Below are positions 44,868-53,345 of a stretch of 64,000 nt of DNA, in pieces. Where the stretch lies: assembly GCA_903877385.1 (NCBI GenBank), contig CAIRDP010000063.1, positions 186,001 to 250,000 on the forward strand. Reading direction: 5' to 3'. A program made the position numbers and the translations under genes. Source of the DNA: an uncultured Bacteroidales bacterium. GTDB lineage: Bacteria; Bacteroidota; Bacteroidia; Bacteroidales; FEN-979. The notes beneath the pieces were generated by a model, which did no database searches, was not told the DNA's origin, and saw only the letters and a program-made list of their open reading frames with translations. Each line of letters begins with the position of its first letter. Within the stretch, counting starts at the first letter, position 1.

Positions 44868-45641
44868 TTACCAAATTTTCCAATCACATTTTTTCGAATT
44901 CCACATTTCCTCAAGTTCAATTTTATCCCTCAGGGTATCCATGGGTCTCCAGAAGCCGGTATGCGGAAATGCCATCAGCTGCTTATCCCTGGCTATGCCT
45001 TCAAGTGGAGCCCTTTCCCATATCGATTCGTCGCCTTCAAGTATATAATCGAAAATTTTAGGTTCCAGGACAAAGAAACCACCGTTGATAAAAGCGCCAT
45101 CTCCTCTCGGCTTCTCCTGGAATTTGCTTACCAGGTTGGTTTCATTCAGTTCCACTGCACCGAAACGGCCTGATGGTTTTACTGCGAGCAGGGTGGCTAA
45201 TTTTGCATTTTTTATATGAAATTCAAGCAGTTTGGGGATGTTGACATCGCTGAGCCCGTCACCATAGGTGAGCATGAATCTTTCGTTGCCGATATATTTC
45301 TCGATACGTTTGATACGGCCTCCTGTCAATGTATTCAAACCTGTATCGGCCAGGGTGACTTTCCAGGGTTCGGTTTGAAGGTTGATAAGTTCCATCTTGT
45401 TTGAACTGAGGTCAATTGTGACATCCGACTGGTTGAGGAAGTAATCCGCGAAATATTTTTTTATAAGAAACCCCTTGTACCCGCAACAGATTATAAAATC
45501 ATTGAAGCCGTAATGGGAATATATTTTCATGATATGCCATAAAATCGGTTTCCCCCCGATTTCAACCATTGGTTTTGGCTTGAGATCAGTTTCTTCACTC
45601 AATCTCGTTCCAAGGCCTCCTGCAAGAATAACAACTTTCAT
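44868..45641 (-). CDS. rfbF: Glucose-1-phosphate cytidylyltransferase
   Basis: The 257-residue nucleotidyltransferase begins VVILAGGLGTRLSEET with the signature loop, then KPKPMVEIGGKPILWHIM, CCGYKGFLIKKYF, LTYGDGLSDVN (metal-binding Asp) and FINGGFFVLEPK. These fit RfbF, which makes CDP-D-glucose from CTP and glucose-1-phosphate. It opens a four-gene sugar nucleotide module. A terminator-like hairpin and a possible -7 box lie just upstream, so this module may be transcribed partly on its own. Confidence 0.95.
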   Translation of the reverse strand: MKVVILAGGLGTRLSEETDLKPKPMVEIGGKPILWHIMKIYSHYGFNDFIICCGYKGFLIKKYFADYFLNQSDVTIDLSSNKMELINLQTEPWKVTLADTGLNTLTGGRIKRIEKYIGNERFMLTYGDGLSDVNIPKLLEFHIKNAKLATLLAVKPSGRFGAVELNETNLVSKFQEKPRGDGAFINGGFFVLEPKIFDYILEGDESIWERAPLEGIARDKQLMAFPHTGFWRPMDTLRDKIELEEMWNSKKCDWKIW

Positions 45642-45646
45642 ACGCT

Positions 45647-45654
45647 CAAATTTA
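45647..45654 (-). promoter_or_regulatory. Possible -7 box before rfbF
   Basis: TAAATTTG matches TAnnTTTG but ends only 5 nt before the rfbF ATG and has no -33 partner at 19-22 nt. If used, the transcript would be nearly leaderless. Confidence 0.25.
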
Positions 45655-45673
45655 ACTTAATGAGTAAAAATAT

Positions 45674-45719
45674 AAAAAAAGCCCGGAAACTTATGCAATT
45701 TCGCAAATTAATTTTCGGG
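45674..45719 (-). terminator. Terminator-like hairpin between the GT2 genes and rfbF
   Basis: Read on the minus strand, CCCGAAA (45719-45713) can pair with TTTCCGGG (45689-45682, one bulged base) across a 23-nt loop. A run of seven T follows a single C. It may end or attenuate the upstream part of the cluster. Confidence 0.5.
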
Positions 45720-45727
45720 ACTGAAGT

Positions 45728-46651
45728 TTATAGAAATGGGTTGTCGTGAATAAGTGGGTTGACGACATTTCTGAGATGCCAGCCTATTGCCCTGACGTAG
45801 GCATAGAAATATGTAAACTTGCCTTTGGCAAGATACTTAAGTGCGTTTTTTGGAATGGCGACTGCAAGCTGATAAAGAATGCCTAGATAAAAATCCTTAC
45901 CCTCAACGTTACGGCGCATGAATACGATCCTGTTCCTGTTCTGGTAATAGACCTTCGAGGCGCTCAATTTGCCAACAGATATTGATTCCTTGTGGTACAC
46001 GAGGGAGTTGTGGATATACCATATAGTGTATCCGGCATTTTTAATCCTGTAGCTCCAGTCAGCTTCTTCGTAATAGAGGAAAAAAACATATGACATGATC
46101 CCTATTTCCCTGATCACTTTCATCGAAACCATCATAGCAGCCCCGTGTGCATAAGGAGTTTCTTTGTCGTTATCGTGCTGCCCCTTGTCTTTCTCACGGT
46201 ACCCGATTGCAAAACTGCGCATTGTACGGTGATCGATTGGCGTATAACCTGCAAATTGTATCACCGAACGGTCATAATAAAACCTCAATTTTGCGCTCAC
46301 GCAGCCTATACGCTGATCACTCTGCATTTTGGCAACCAGTGGTTCAAGGAAGCCTTTATCGACAATGGTGTCATTGTTCAATAGTAAGACATAGTCGCCT
46401 CTTGCCCGCATGATCCCCAGGTTGTTCCCCCCGGCAAATCCCATATTGACATTGCTTTCGTAAAGGACGATACTGGGGAATCTTTCTTTAATGATCCTTG
46501 GATTATCATTTTCGGAATGATTATCAACCACGATGATCTCTATATTCGCATAAGTGATCCTGGTAAGAGAATCAATCATCTCTATAGTATCTTCCGAACC
46601 ATTAAAATTAACGGTGACTATCGACACAAGAGGGCTGGCGACAGGGCTCAT
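45728..46651 (-). CDS. Glycosyltransferase family 2 (rhamnosyltransferase-like), pair member 2
   Basis: The 307-residue enzyme has VSIVTVNFNGSEDTIEMI, IEIIVVDNHSEND, VNMGFAGGNNLGIMRARG and LLLNNDTIVD (DxD-type metal site), then YYEEADWSYRIKNAGY. This is the pattern of WbbL/RfbN-type GT2 enzymes that often transfer rhamnose. The C-terminal region holds hydrophobic segments that could lie at the membrane. Its ATG abuts the stop of the upstream paralogue. Confidence 0.9.
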   Translation of the reverse strand: MSPVASPLVSIVTVNFNGSEDTIEMIDSLTRITYANIEIIVVDNHSENDNPRIIKERFPSIVLYESNVNMGFAGGNNLGIMRARGDYVLLLNNDTIVDKGFLEPLVAKMQSDQRIGCVSAKLRFYYDRSVIQFAGYTPIDHRTMRSFAIGYREKDKGQHDNDKETPYAHGAAMMVSMKVIREIGIMSYVFFLYYEEADWSYRIKNAGYTIWYIHNSLVYHKESISVGKLSASKVYYQNRNRIVFMRRNVEGKDFYLGILYQLAVAIPKNALKYLAKGKFTYFYAYVRAIGWHLRNVVNPLIHDNPFL

Positions 46652-47575
46652 TTAATCCAGGCTGATATTTTTATGGACTTCAGGATTAAAGGCATTTGTA
46701 AAATGCCAGCCAATGGCATTTTTATAAGCAATGAAAAGTTTGAACTGCCCTTTGAAAAGATAGGTAAGCATATTCTTTGGGACGGCGATAAACAACTGGT
46801 AGAATATTGCCAGGAAGAAATTCAATCCATGTACATTCCGTCTCAGGAATAAGATACGATTCCTGTTGACGAAGTAGGTTTTATACGGGCTCATTGCGCC
46901 TGTTGTGATGGAATCTTTGTGGAAAATAAGTGAATTGTGAACGTAAGCTATATTATAACCTGCAACTTTGATCCTGTGGATCCAGTCTATCTCCTCATAG
47001 TAAAGGAAAAAGATCTCGGCCATCAATCCGACTTTTTTAATGACCTCAATCGGCATCAGCATTGCAGTACCGCAGGCATACTCCGTGTAACTGTCCTTAT
47101 CATGCTGTCCAAGGTCTTTTTCTCCGAAGCCTATGCCTTTATTTCTTACTGTTATAGGATGGATGGCGGTATATCCGGCATATTGGATTATATCGGGATA
47201 GTAAAAATACCTGATTTTAGGGCTTACAACCCCCAGGGTAGGGTCATTCTGAAGTTTTGCCACCAATGGTTCAAGGAAGCCCGGGTCTACCGTAGTATCG
47301 TTATTTATGAGCAGCCAGTATTTTCCCTTGGCAGCTCTCATTGCAGCATTGCATCCCCCTGCAAATCCAAGGTTTACCTTGTTTTGTATAAAGACGATAT
47401 CGGGATGTTTTTCTACAATGATGTCAGGCTTTTTTACCTCGGAAGCATTATCATACACAATGATTTCGTATGAGGGGTAGGTGATTTTTTTTACAGAGTC
47501 CAGGAAATCAAGGGTAACCTCAGGCTGGTTATATGTCCCTGTAATTATCGATACTAATGGAAATTCTTCTGCCAT
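46652..47575 (-). CDS. Glycosyltransferase family 2 (rhamnosyltransferase-like), pair member 1
   Basis: The 307-residue enzyme starts at ATG 47575; an in-frame TTG two codons earlier was rejected because the ATG gives the same length as the paralogue. Motifs repeat those of the downstream gene: VSIITGTYNQPEVTLDFL, YEIIVYDNAS, VNLGFAGGCNAAMRAAKG, LLINNDTTVDPGFLEP, YYEEIDWIHRIKVAGY. The two genes are a tandem duplication, likely with different acceptors in the repeat unit. Confidence 0.9.
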   Translation of the reverse strand: MAEEFPLVSIITGTYNQPEVTLDFLDSVKKITYPSYEIIVYDNASEVKKPDIIVEKHPDIVFIQNKVNLGFAGGCNAAMRAAKGKYWLLINNDTTVDPGFLEPLVAKLQNDPTLGVVSPKIRYFYYPDIIQYAGYTAIHPITVRNKGIGFGEKDLGQHDKDSYTEYACGTAMLMPIEVIKKVGLMAEIFFLYYEEIDWIHRIKVAGYNIAYVHNSLIFHKDSITTGAMSPYKTYFVNRNRILFLRRNVHGLNFFLAIFYQLFIAVPKNMLTYLFKGQFKLFIAYKNAIGWHFTNAFNPEVHKNISLD

Positions 47576-47586
47576 AGCCAATAAAA

Positions 47587-47742
47587 TTAGTATTCATTTT
47601 TATCTTCCGTATCGGAACGGGGAGTCTCCATATTTTCTTTTTCGAGTGTCTTCTGCCTTTGATCCTGAATAAAACCGATCAGAAACCCCATTGGGATAAA
47701 AAGGACGAGACCTATGACCAAATATACTGCAACACCTGTCAT
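47587..47742 (-). CDS. 51-residue single-span membrane protein
   Basis: This small reading frame runs from ATG 47742 (MTGVAVYLVIGLVLFIPMGF) to the stop at 47589-47587. Residues 4-25 form a hydrophobic transmembrane helix, and the rest is charged (QDQRQKTLEKENMETP...). It exactly fills the gap between the polymerase gene (start of gap 14 nt away) and the GT2 gene (11 nt away), in the same direction, as expected for a real operon gene. Small membrane proteins next to Wzy may help it assemble, but no function is known. Confidence 0.7.
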   Translation of the reverse strand: MTGVAVYLVIGLVLFIPMGFLIGFIQDQRQKTLEKENMETPRSDTEDKNEY

Positions 47743-47756
47743 CAGGCTGATTTATT

Positions 47757-49226
47757 TTAAATTTTTATCTGAACATTTTTCGATTCGGCCGCCAGCATTT
47801 TATCTAATGAAGGCGCCATTGTAAAGTAAGCCATACTGGCATACACCAGCAAGCCTGTTGGAAACTGTCCAAGGACCGAGTTGCCGTAACTGGCAACAAA
47901 GATGCCGAATGTGCCGCACAGAAGTGCGGCCGTTTTCACCTCCAGATCCTTGTTTTTGATTTGAAACATTGTTATATACAGGCCTTTGCCCATAATCCAC
48001 CCAAGGATAAACATATGCAGGAACAGGCCGACTATCCCGCATTCGGCCCATATAAGCACAAACCAGCTATCGGTAGCAACGCTGGAAAGGAAGGTTTCAC
48101 CCGTATACAATATAGCACGGGCCCCGGCATGCCCGATACCCCCGCCGAAAGGCCTGGTCTTTAAGTAATTCTCAAATATAGCCTGGTTTTTTATCCTGAC
48201 CTGGAAAGAGGCATCATCTTCAGGTGTAAATGCCGACCGCATCCTGTAGATCTGGTAGCTTGTATTTCCGATGGTAGTGTATCGGAAGAAAGAATAAATC
48301 ATCACAATAAAAATACCGCCGATGAGAATTACTTTAAAATTTTTCTTGATGATAAGGTACATTGCACCGCCGGCCAGGGGGACGAAGATTGCTCCCCGGG
48401 TGCCTGAACTTGCCATCCCATAATAACCGGTGATTAATACAACCAGCCAGAAGATCCGTTGCTTCAGCCTTTTTTCATTCATTAACAATATCATTGCAAC
48501 AATAAGAATCTGCCCCTGGGCTGCCCCGAACTGGCCGGCATCGGAGAAGAATGAGAATGCCCTGAGGTTTCCCCACAGAATATGCGTTATACCCCCCACA
48601 TCATCCAGCCATTTTTGCTCCCAGGGGTCAACGCCTACGTTCAACTGCATCCAGGCTTTTACTGAGGCAAGGATGGAGATCACGCCCCAGATGTTCAAAA
48701 AGCGGTCCAGGTGTTTGGGTTCATTATAAAGTAACTGTATCAGGGGAATCACAGCCACCATGTAAAATCCGATACCGCGCATGGAGGCAAACCATGCAGT
48801 TTTGTTCACAGCCTCGGGGTTGAACATTTCAAGGAACACATATGCGAACCAGATCACTGAAAGATAGGTGAGATCATTATTTATAGGCTTCAGGTCCAGT
48901 TTCTTGTCAAAGTAATGAAAAAACACTGCGATATAAGTGGAAATCAGTACGATATCCATTAAATATCCCAGTTTGATAGGAATATACCTGGAAATCCCGA
49001 TAATAAAGAAATTGATAATCAGGGCAAATGTCAGTCCTATCTCGGGTTTCAGGACCAGCCGGTAAAATGAATAGAACAGTATAGGTAGTGCAATGACAAT
49101 GCCGGCAGTCATAAAGCCCCCGACAGCCATAGCATATCCAAGGACCACAGTAGCCACTAAAATGATTCCGGCAGCTACCGGATTTTTAAGAATTTCAGCT
49201 CCCGTCGGTATTTGGAATGGGTTCAT
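47757..49226 (-). CDS. O-antigen ligase/polymerase-like membrane protein (Wzy type)
   Basis: The 489-residue protein is almost wholly hydrophobic, with about 10-12 helices and a large periplasmic loop near residues 320-390 (MRSAFTPEDDASFQVRIKN, FGGGIGHAGARAI). This is typical of the Wzy_C / O-antigen ligase family. GTRGAIFVPLAGG, just before that loop, is the usual Arg-bearing segment. It would join undecaprenyl-linked repeat units in the periplasm. It lies 4 nt from the flippase gene. Confidence 0.87.
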   Translation of the reverse strand: MNPFQIPTGAEILKNPVAAGIILVATVVLGYAMAVGGFMTAGIVIALPILFYSFYRLVLKPEIGLTFALIINFFIIGISRYIPIKLGYLMDIVLISTYIAVFFHYFDKKLDLKPINNDLTYLSVIWFAYVFLEMFNPEAVNKTAWFASMRGIGFYMVAVIPLIQLLYNEPKHLDRFLNIWGVISILASVKAWMQLNVGVDPWEQKWLDDVGGITHILWGNLRAFSFFSDAGQFGAAQGQILIVAMILLMNEKRLKQRIFWLVVLITGYYGMASSGTRGAIFVPLAGGAMYLIIKKNFKVILIGGIFIVMIYSFFRYTTIGNTSYQIYRMRSAFTPEDDASFQVRIKNQAIFENYLKTRPFGGGIGHAGARAILYTGETFLSSVATDSWFVLIWAECGIVGLFLHMFILGWIMGKGLYITMFQIKNKDLEVKTAALLCGTFGIFVASYGNSVLGQFPTGLLVYASMAYFTMAPSLDKMLAAESKNVQIKI

Positions 49227-49230
49227 GGTT

Positions 49231-50631
49231 CTATTGAAATAGGGGTTCCTTGTTTTTCAGGCGTTTGTTAAGTTCTTTATAAAATCTAAATCCTTTCGAA
49301 AAAATTAAAGAAAAAGAGATATCAATCTCCTGTTTCAGGTAATAAAACCCAAGAAACAAGCCTATTACCGAGAATACAATTGAAGCTAATGCCACGAATA
49401 AGAGAATCGTTATTGGAGGCATGGAAGGAAACATATAGTGCAGGCCAAAAACGGCGAATACATCACCGAGGATATTGGAAAGTGTCATGACCAGGACTTT
49501 CCTGAAGTTTTTATCCGGCCTGTTAAGGCTGTCCAATGCAATACCGGTAAAACGGTCAAGGGGCATCAGCATACCATATAAAATAAATACCATCAGCACA
49601 TAGGTAATCTGGGGCGAGGTAGTAAGATATTTTACTCCGCCCAGAATGAGGATGAAATACTTATTCAGGACCAGGCTTAACAAAGCAATCACGAGGAAAA
49701 TATAAACGATGGGGCCGGTATAGTTATAATAGATCCGTTTAAACCCATCCATATTATTTTCCATGCTCATCTTTGACAGCTTGGGGAAAGCTGTTGTAGC
49801 AAAGCTCAAAAGCGGGATTTCAATGAATTCAATATATTTCAAAGGGATTGCATATAAGGCAACACTGGCGGGACCCATAAAGGCGCTGAAAGAAATAATA
49901 AAGCTGTCGGCCCCTTTCAGCAGGCTGCTCCCGATGCGGGTGGCCATGGAGTATCTTCCGTATTTCAGGATATCCATGACTTTATCTTTTTTAATACGTC
50001 TGAAAAACTGGATGCCTGTCCACTTTTTCAATAGGCAGAAAATTGATGTTGCCAGGTTTGTCGCAATGTATATGAACACCACCATGGCAACATCGATTTT
50101 TATATACAGGTAGGCAACAAAGATGATTACCAGGAAGGAGCAAAGGTTAAAGAAACGGATCCAGAAGATTTTACCAAAATCCACATCAGCCTGAAAAATG
50201 GACCAGGCATAATTCCAGGGCAGAGTGACCAGTCCGAGCAGGGGATACCAGATAAAGAACAGAGAATAACCGCTGTCTTTAAGTGCCTGGGGTATGAGCA
50301 TGGCAACAGTCCATAATATCACGGTAATGCCGGCAAGAATTAACAGGCCCACAACCCAGGCTGAACCAAGGTAGTATTTTTTATCATTTTCAGGGCTTCC
50401 CGAAAGATATCTCACAAGTGCTTCCCTGGTAACTCCAAACCTCAGCATATCTATCAGTGAGGTAGGAGCGGTAAACAGTATCCATATGCCAAAATCATGG
50501 ATCGTCAGCATGCGCAGAAGTATCATGTATGAGAAGAGGCCGGCAAGAGCGGTCGACAGGTTCCCGGCAAATGAAAGAAAATTCGCGTCCTTTCCTATCT
50601 TAAAAATTGTCTGTTTTAAGAATGCCCACAT
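49231..50631 (-). CDS. Polysaccharide flippase, Wzx/MATE-like
   Basis: The 466-residue protein has about 12-14 transmembrane helices and the pattern of the polysaccharide_synt family: FLSFAGNLSTALAGLFSYMI at the N-terminus, RYSMATRIGSSLLKGADSF in the middle and PLDRFTGIALDSLNRPDKN in the second half. It should move undecaprenyl-PP-linked repeat units to the outer face of the inner membrane. It lies next to the Wzy-like and Wzc-like genes, as in Wzx/Wzy loci. Confidence 0.9.
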   Translation of the reverse strand: MWAFLKQTIFKIGKDANFLSFAGNLSTALAGLFSYMILLRMLTIHDFGIWILFTAPTSLIDMLRFGVTREALVRYLSGSPENDKKYYLGSAWVVGLLILAGITVILWTVAMLIPQALKDSGYSLFFIWYPLLGLVTLPWNYAWSIFQADVDFGKIFWIRFFNLCSFLVIIFVAYLYIKIDVAMVVFIYIATNLATSIFCLLKKWTGIQFFRRIKKDKVMDILKYGRYSMATRIGSSLLKGADSFIISFSAFMGPASVALYAIPLKYIEFIEIPLLSFATTAFPKLSKMSMENNMDGFKRIYYNYTGPIVYIFLVIALLSLVLNKYFILILGGVKYLTTSPQITYVLMVFILYGMLMPLDRFTGIALDSLNRPDKNFRKVLVMTLSNILGDVFAVFGLHYMFPSMPPITILLFVALASIVFSVIGLFLGFYYLKQEIDISFSLIFSKGFRFYKELNKRLKNKEPLFQ

Positions 50632-50654
50632 GATGATTCAAATAAATGTAGTTG

Positions 50655-53345
50655 TCAGGAAATGACACTGTTTTCACGAAACCTGAATGTCAGAATCCTT
50701 TTAACCGTTTTGCGAAACTTTGATCTTTGTTTCGGGATTTCACCGAAAACAGAATCCAGGAACATAAGTTCAACTCCGTTGAGAACAATTTTTGTAGGTT
50801 GTTTTGTAACGGAAAGGAATCCATTCAGGGCATCCTTGTCTGCATCCGTCCAGGAGCGATTGGCCCGAACAACAAGGAGGGCAAGATCAAATTTCTGTAT
50901 CAGATCGATCGGATAGGCATTATTGATAAGGGATGGAACTTCAATAAAGATATAATCATAGGACTCCAGATCAAGATGCTCATATCCTTTTAAAAGCTCA
51001 CTGGTGTCTTTTACTTCGAAGAAATTATCCTGGATGATATACTGGATTTCATCCTCAGCCGGCGGGATCAGTTCAACATTCTCGAATCCTTCAGAAGGAC
51101 CCGGATTTTCCTTAATGTAATTCAGGAAAAGAACATTCTCTCCGAATGCCTTGAACTTCCGGCTCAGTTCACGACCTATCGTAGTTTTACCTTCTGAGTC
51201 CCGGGTACTGAAGAGCAGGATAATAACCGTCTTCTTAACATTATTATTTTGGGATTTATGCAGGCTGATCTTGATGTTCTGTGCCATGATCTCAACCAGT
51301 CTTGGTAAGATAAACCCGATATCTACATTGTAGATTTGTTTGATGATCTTCGGGTAGAGACCTGCAAGTTTAAGTTTGATGAACCGTTCAGCCCTTTCAC
51401 CAGTTTTAATCGTGGAGTCTAAGAACTCCATGGCCAGCAGTATGATTACAATAAATATAAAGCCGATGAGCGCTGCTGCAAGAACAAGCAGCATGGCCTT
51501 GGACCGTAATGCGTGCAAGGGGTAGAAGGGGGCGTCGACGACTTTAAGGTTGGTCGACAATTCATCGTCCTGCTGCCTGAGTTTAGCAAGGTTAAGGTCA
51601 TGCAAGAGTTCCAGGAACTCGCTCTCGGTGACCCCGATCAGCCTTTCAAACCTCTTTTGCTGGGCTCCGAGGGGAGCGAAAATTTCGTAAACTTTCTGGA
51701 AATACCGTTTACGTTCCGACAATACCCTGAGCGCGGCTTTGCTTTCTTCATACGTTACCACGTTGTTAAGCCAGGCATTCAGAAGGTCTTTCAGCGGCAA
51801 ACCTTCTACGGAGTTTGTGACCAGGTATAGCTGGTCGATGTTGTCTTTTAATTCCAGTTTCGTTGCTTCAACCTTATTCTTAAGAGCTGTAAGCTGTTTT
51901 ATTGTCGCAGAATCATTGCCAAGGTCAATCTCAATATTGGCGATCTGCATTGTTGTATTTGTCAATTCGTTACGCAGCCTTAAAATGGAGCTTGTATTTA
52001 ATGAAAGCTTGGCGTGCGTTTCAAGCTTCTTTTCGATAAGCTTTATGGCGGCATCAGAGGCAGCAAGTGCAATCTGTTTGTTTTGATAATCTTTGTCAAG
52101 CTCTTCTTTGGTGATCGCTATTTCCTTCGTTTGTTCATAGAAGTTTATAATGTTGTTCCTTGAATTGAACATCAACAGATCGGATTCGGCTCTCTGAAGT
52201 CTTCTCATGGCATCTTCAAGCTGACGCTTGAAATAGGCGATCACTGCGTCGGTCTGGTTTTGTTTCAGTAATTTGAAAGACCTGATAAAACTCTTTGTCA
52301 GGAAAACAAGCGTTTGCTGGGCAATCCCGGGATCGGTGGTTTTGTATGTGATCTTCAGCAGGTCGCTGCTCTGGATTCTTGTAATTTCTGCTGCCGATAA
52401 AGCATTCAGGCTGTAAAATGGATCGGATTGGGAATTCCACAGCTGGTAGATGAAATTATAATCATTCTGATGGCCGTAATTGATCAGTTGCTTGACCAGC
52501 CTGTCAAATGCTGTTGTATCTGTAATGTTGCGGTGTAATGTGATGGCCGTTGTGGAAGTGTCGAACTGGGAATAAAATTCTGATGGCAGTGAAGTTGTAT
52601 CTGCATTGCTTTCCTGGCCTCCTCTTCCGACCGGTGCCGGCTCAATTTTACCTGATTCAGTAGGATAGGATGCGGGTTCGGGCATCTGGCCCGGGATATC
52701 AAGCTTCAGCCTCTGACCGGTTGAAATTTCACTGGTCCTCAGCCTGTTATCGCTCATCAGTTTTCTCACACTCACTCCACTGCTACGCGCAATGGAAAAC
52801 ATGGTTTCCCCTGGTTTTACAACATGGTATGATTCCTTGCTCTGGGGAGGTTCATACGCTGTTTTTTCTGAGGTATTTACAACATCAGGAGAGGAAAAAG
52901 AAGTGTCGGCCTTAGAAGTCTTATTTGAGGGGGCTTTAAAGAATTTCGGATTTGAACGTTTGGCTTTCCTCACGATATCCATCACATCGGGAGGTACTTT
53001 TGAAATAAGTTCTTCAAAATGTTCTTTGGAAATATATCGTTCATCAAAATGATCCAGCAAAAGATGCTGTGCAAGGAGGGATGCTGAAACTTCTTCGAGG
53101 GTCTGCCGTGACTTGATAAGGTTAATAAGGTTGTCGTAAACCGTATTTTTTACAATAACATCGGTGTAAGCCTGCTGCTGCACCGAGTAACCTGAAGTCA
53201 CACCTGTGTATATTGTCGTTTCCGATGAATAACTCCATTGGTCCTTACGCGTCAGGAAAAAAACCACAGCTGCAAGCAGCAGAGGAACAAGTATCAGTAA
53301 CAATACATGCCTTGAAAGGATCTTGACAAAGTAGATAATTTTCAT
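50655..53345 (-). CDS. Wzc-like chain-length/kinase protein with internal LysM domain
   Basis: The 896-residue protein has an N-terminal helix (15-31), a Wzz-type periplasmic region with long coiled coils (about 360-600), a second helix (about 640-665) and a cytoplasmic P-loop domain. Unusually, residues 173-217 form a LysM domain (YHVVKPGETMFSIARSSG ... STGQRLKLDIPG), between Ser/Pro-rich linkers. The P-loop reads FSTRDSEGKTTIGREL, keeping GKTT, but the Walker A' aspartate segment is FIEVPSL and the C-terminus has no tyrosine cluster. It likely controls chain length and export; tyrosine kinase activity is doubtful. It starts where the TolC-like gene stops (1-nt overlap). Confidence 0.92.
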   Translation of the reverse strand: MKIIYFVKILSRHVLLLILVPLLLAAVVFFLTRKDQWSYSSETTIYTGVTSGYSVQQQAYTDVIVKNTVYDNLINLIKSRQTLEEVSASLLAQHLLLDHFDERYISKEHFEELISKVPPDVMDIVRKAKRSNPKFFKAPSNKTSKADTSFSSPDVVNTSEKTAYEPPQSKESYHVVKPGETMFSIARSSGVSVRKLMSDNRLRTSEISTGQRLKLDIPGQMPEPASYPTESGKIEPAPVGRGGQESNADTTSLPSEFYSQFDTSTTAITLHRNITDTTAFDRLVKQLINYGHQNDYNFIYQLWNSQSDPFYSLNALSAAEITRIQSSDLLKITYKTTDPGIAQQTLVFLTKSFIRSFKLLKQNQTDAVIAYFKRQLEDAMRRLQRAESDLLMFNSRNNIINFYEQTKEIAITKEELDKDYQNKQIALAASDAAIKLIEKKLETHAKLSLNTSSILRLRNELTNTTMQIANIEIDLGNDSATIKQLTALKNKVEATKLELKDNIDQLYLVTNSVEGLPLKDLLNAWLNNVVTYEESKAALRVLSERKRYFQKVYEIFAPLGAQQKRFERLIGVTESEFLELLHDLNLAKLRQQDDELSTNLKVVDAPFYPLHALRSKAMLLVLAAALIGFIFIVIILLAMEFLDSTIKTGERAERFIKLKLAGLYPKIIKQIYNVDIGFILPRLVEIMAQNIKISLHKSQNNNVKKTVIILLFSTRDSEGKTTIGRELSRKFKAFGENVLFLNYIKENPGPSEGFENVELIPPAEDEIQYIIQDNFFEVKDTSELLKGYEHLDLESYDYIFIEVPSLINNAYPIDLIQKFDLALLVVRANRSWTDADKDALNGFLSVTKQPTKIVLNGVELMFLDSVFGEIPKQRSKFRKTVKRILTFRFRENSVIS

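Noticed and set aside
43781-44920. Longer form of rfbG starting at 44920
   Set aside because: It overlaps rfbF by 53 nt and adds residues not found in RfbG. ATG 44866, right after the rfbF stop, fits better.
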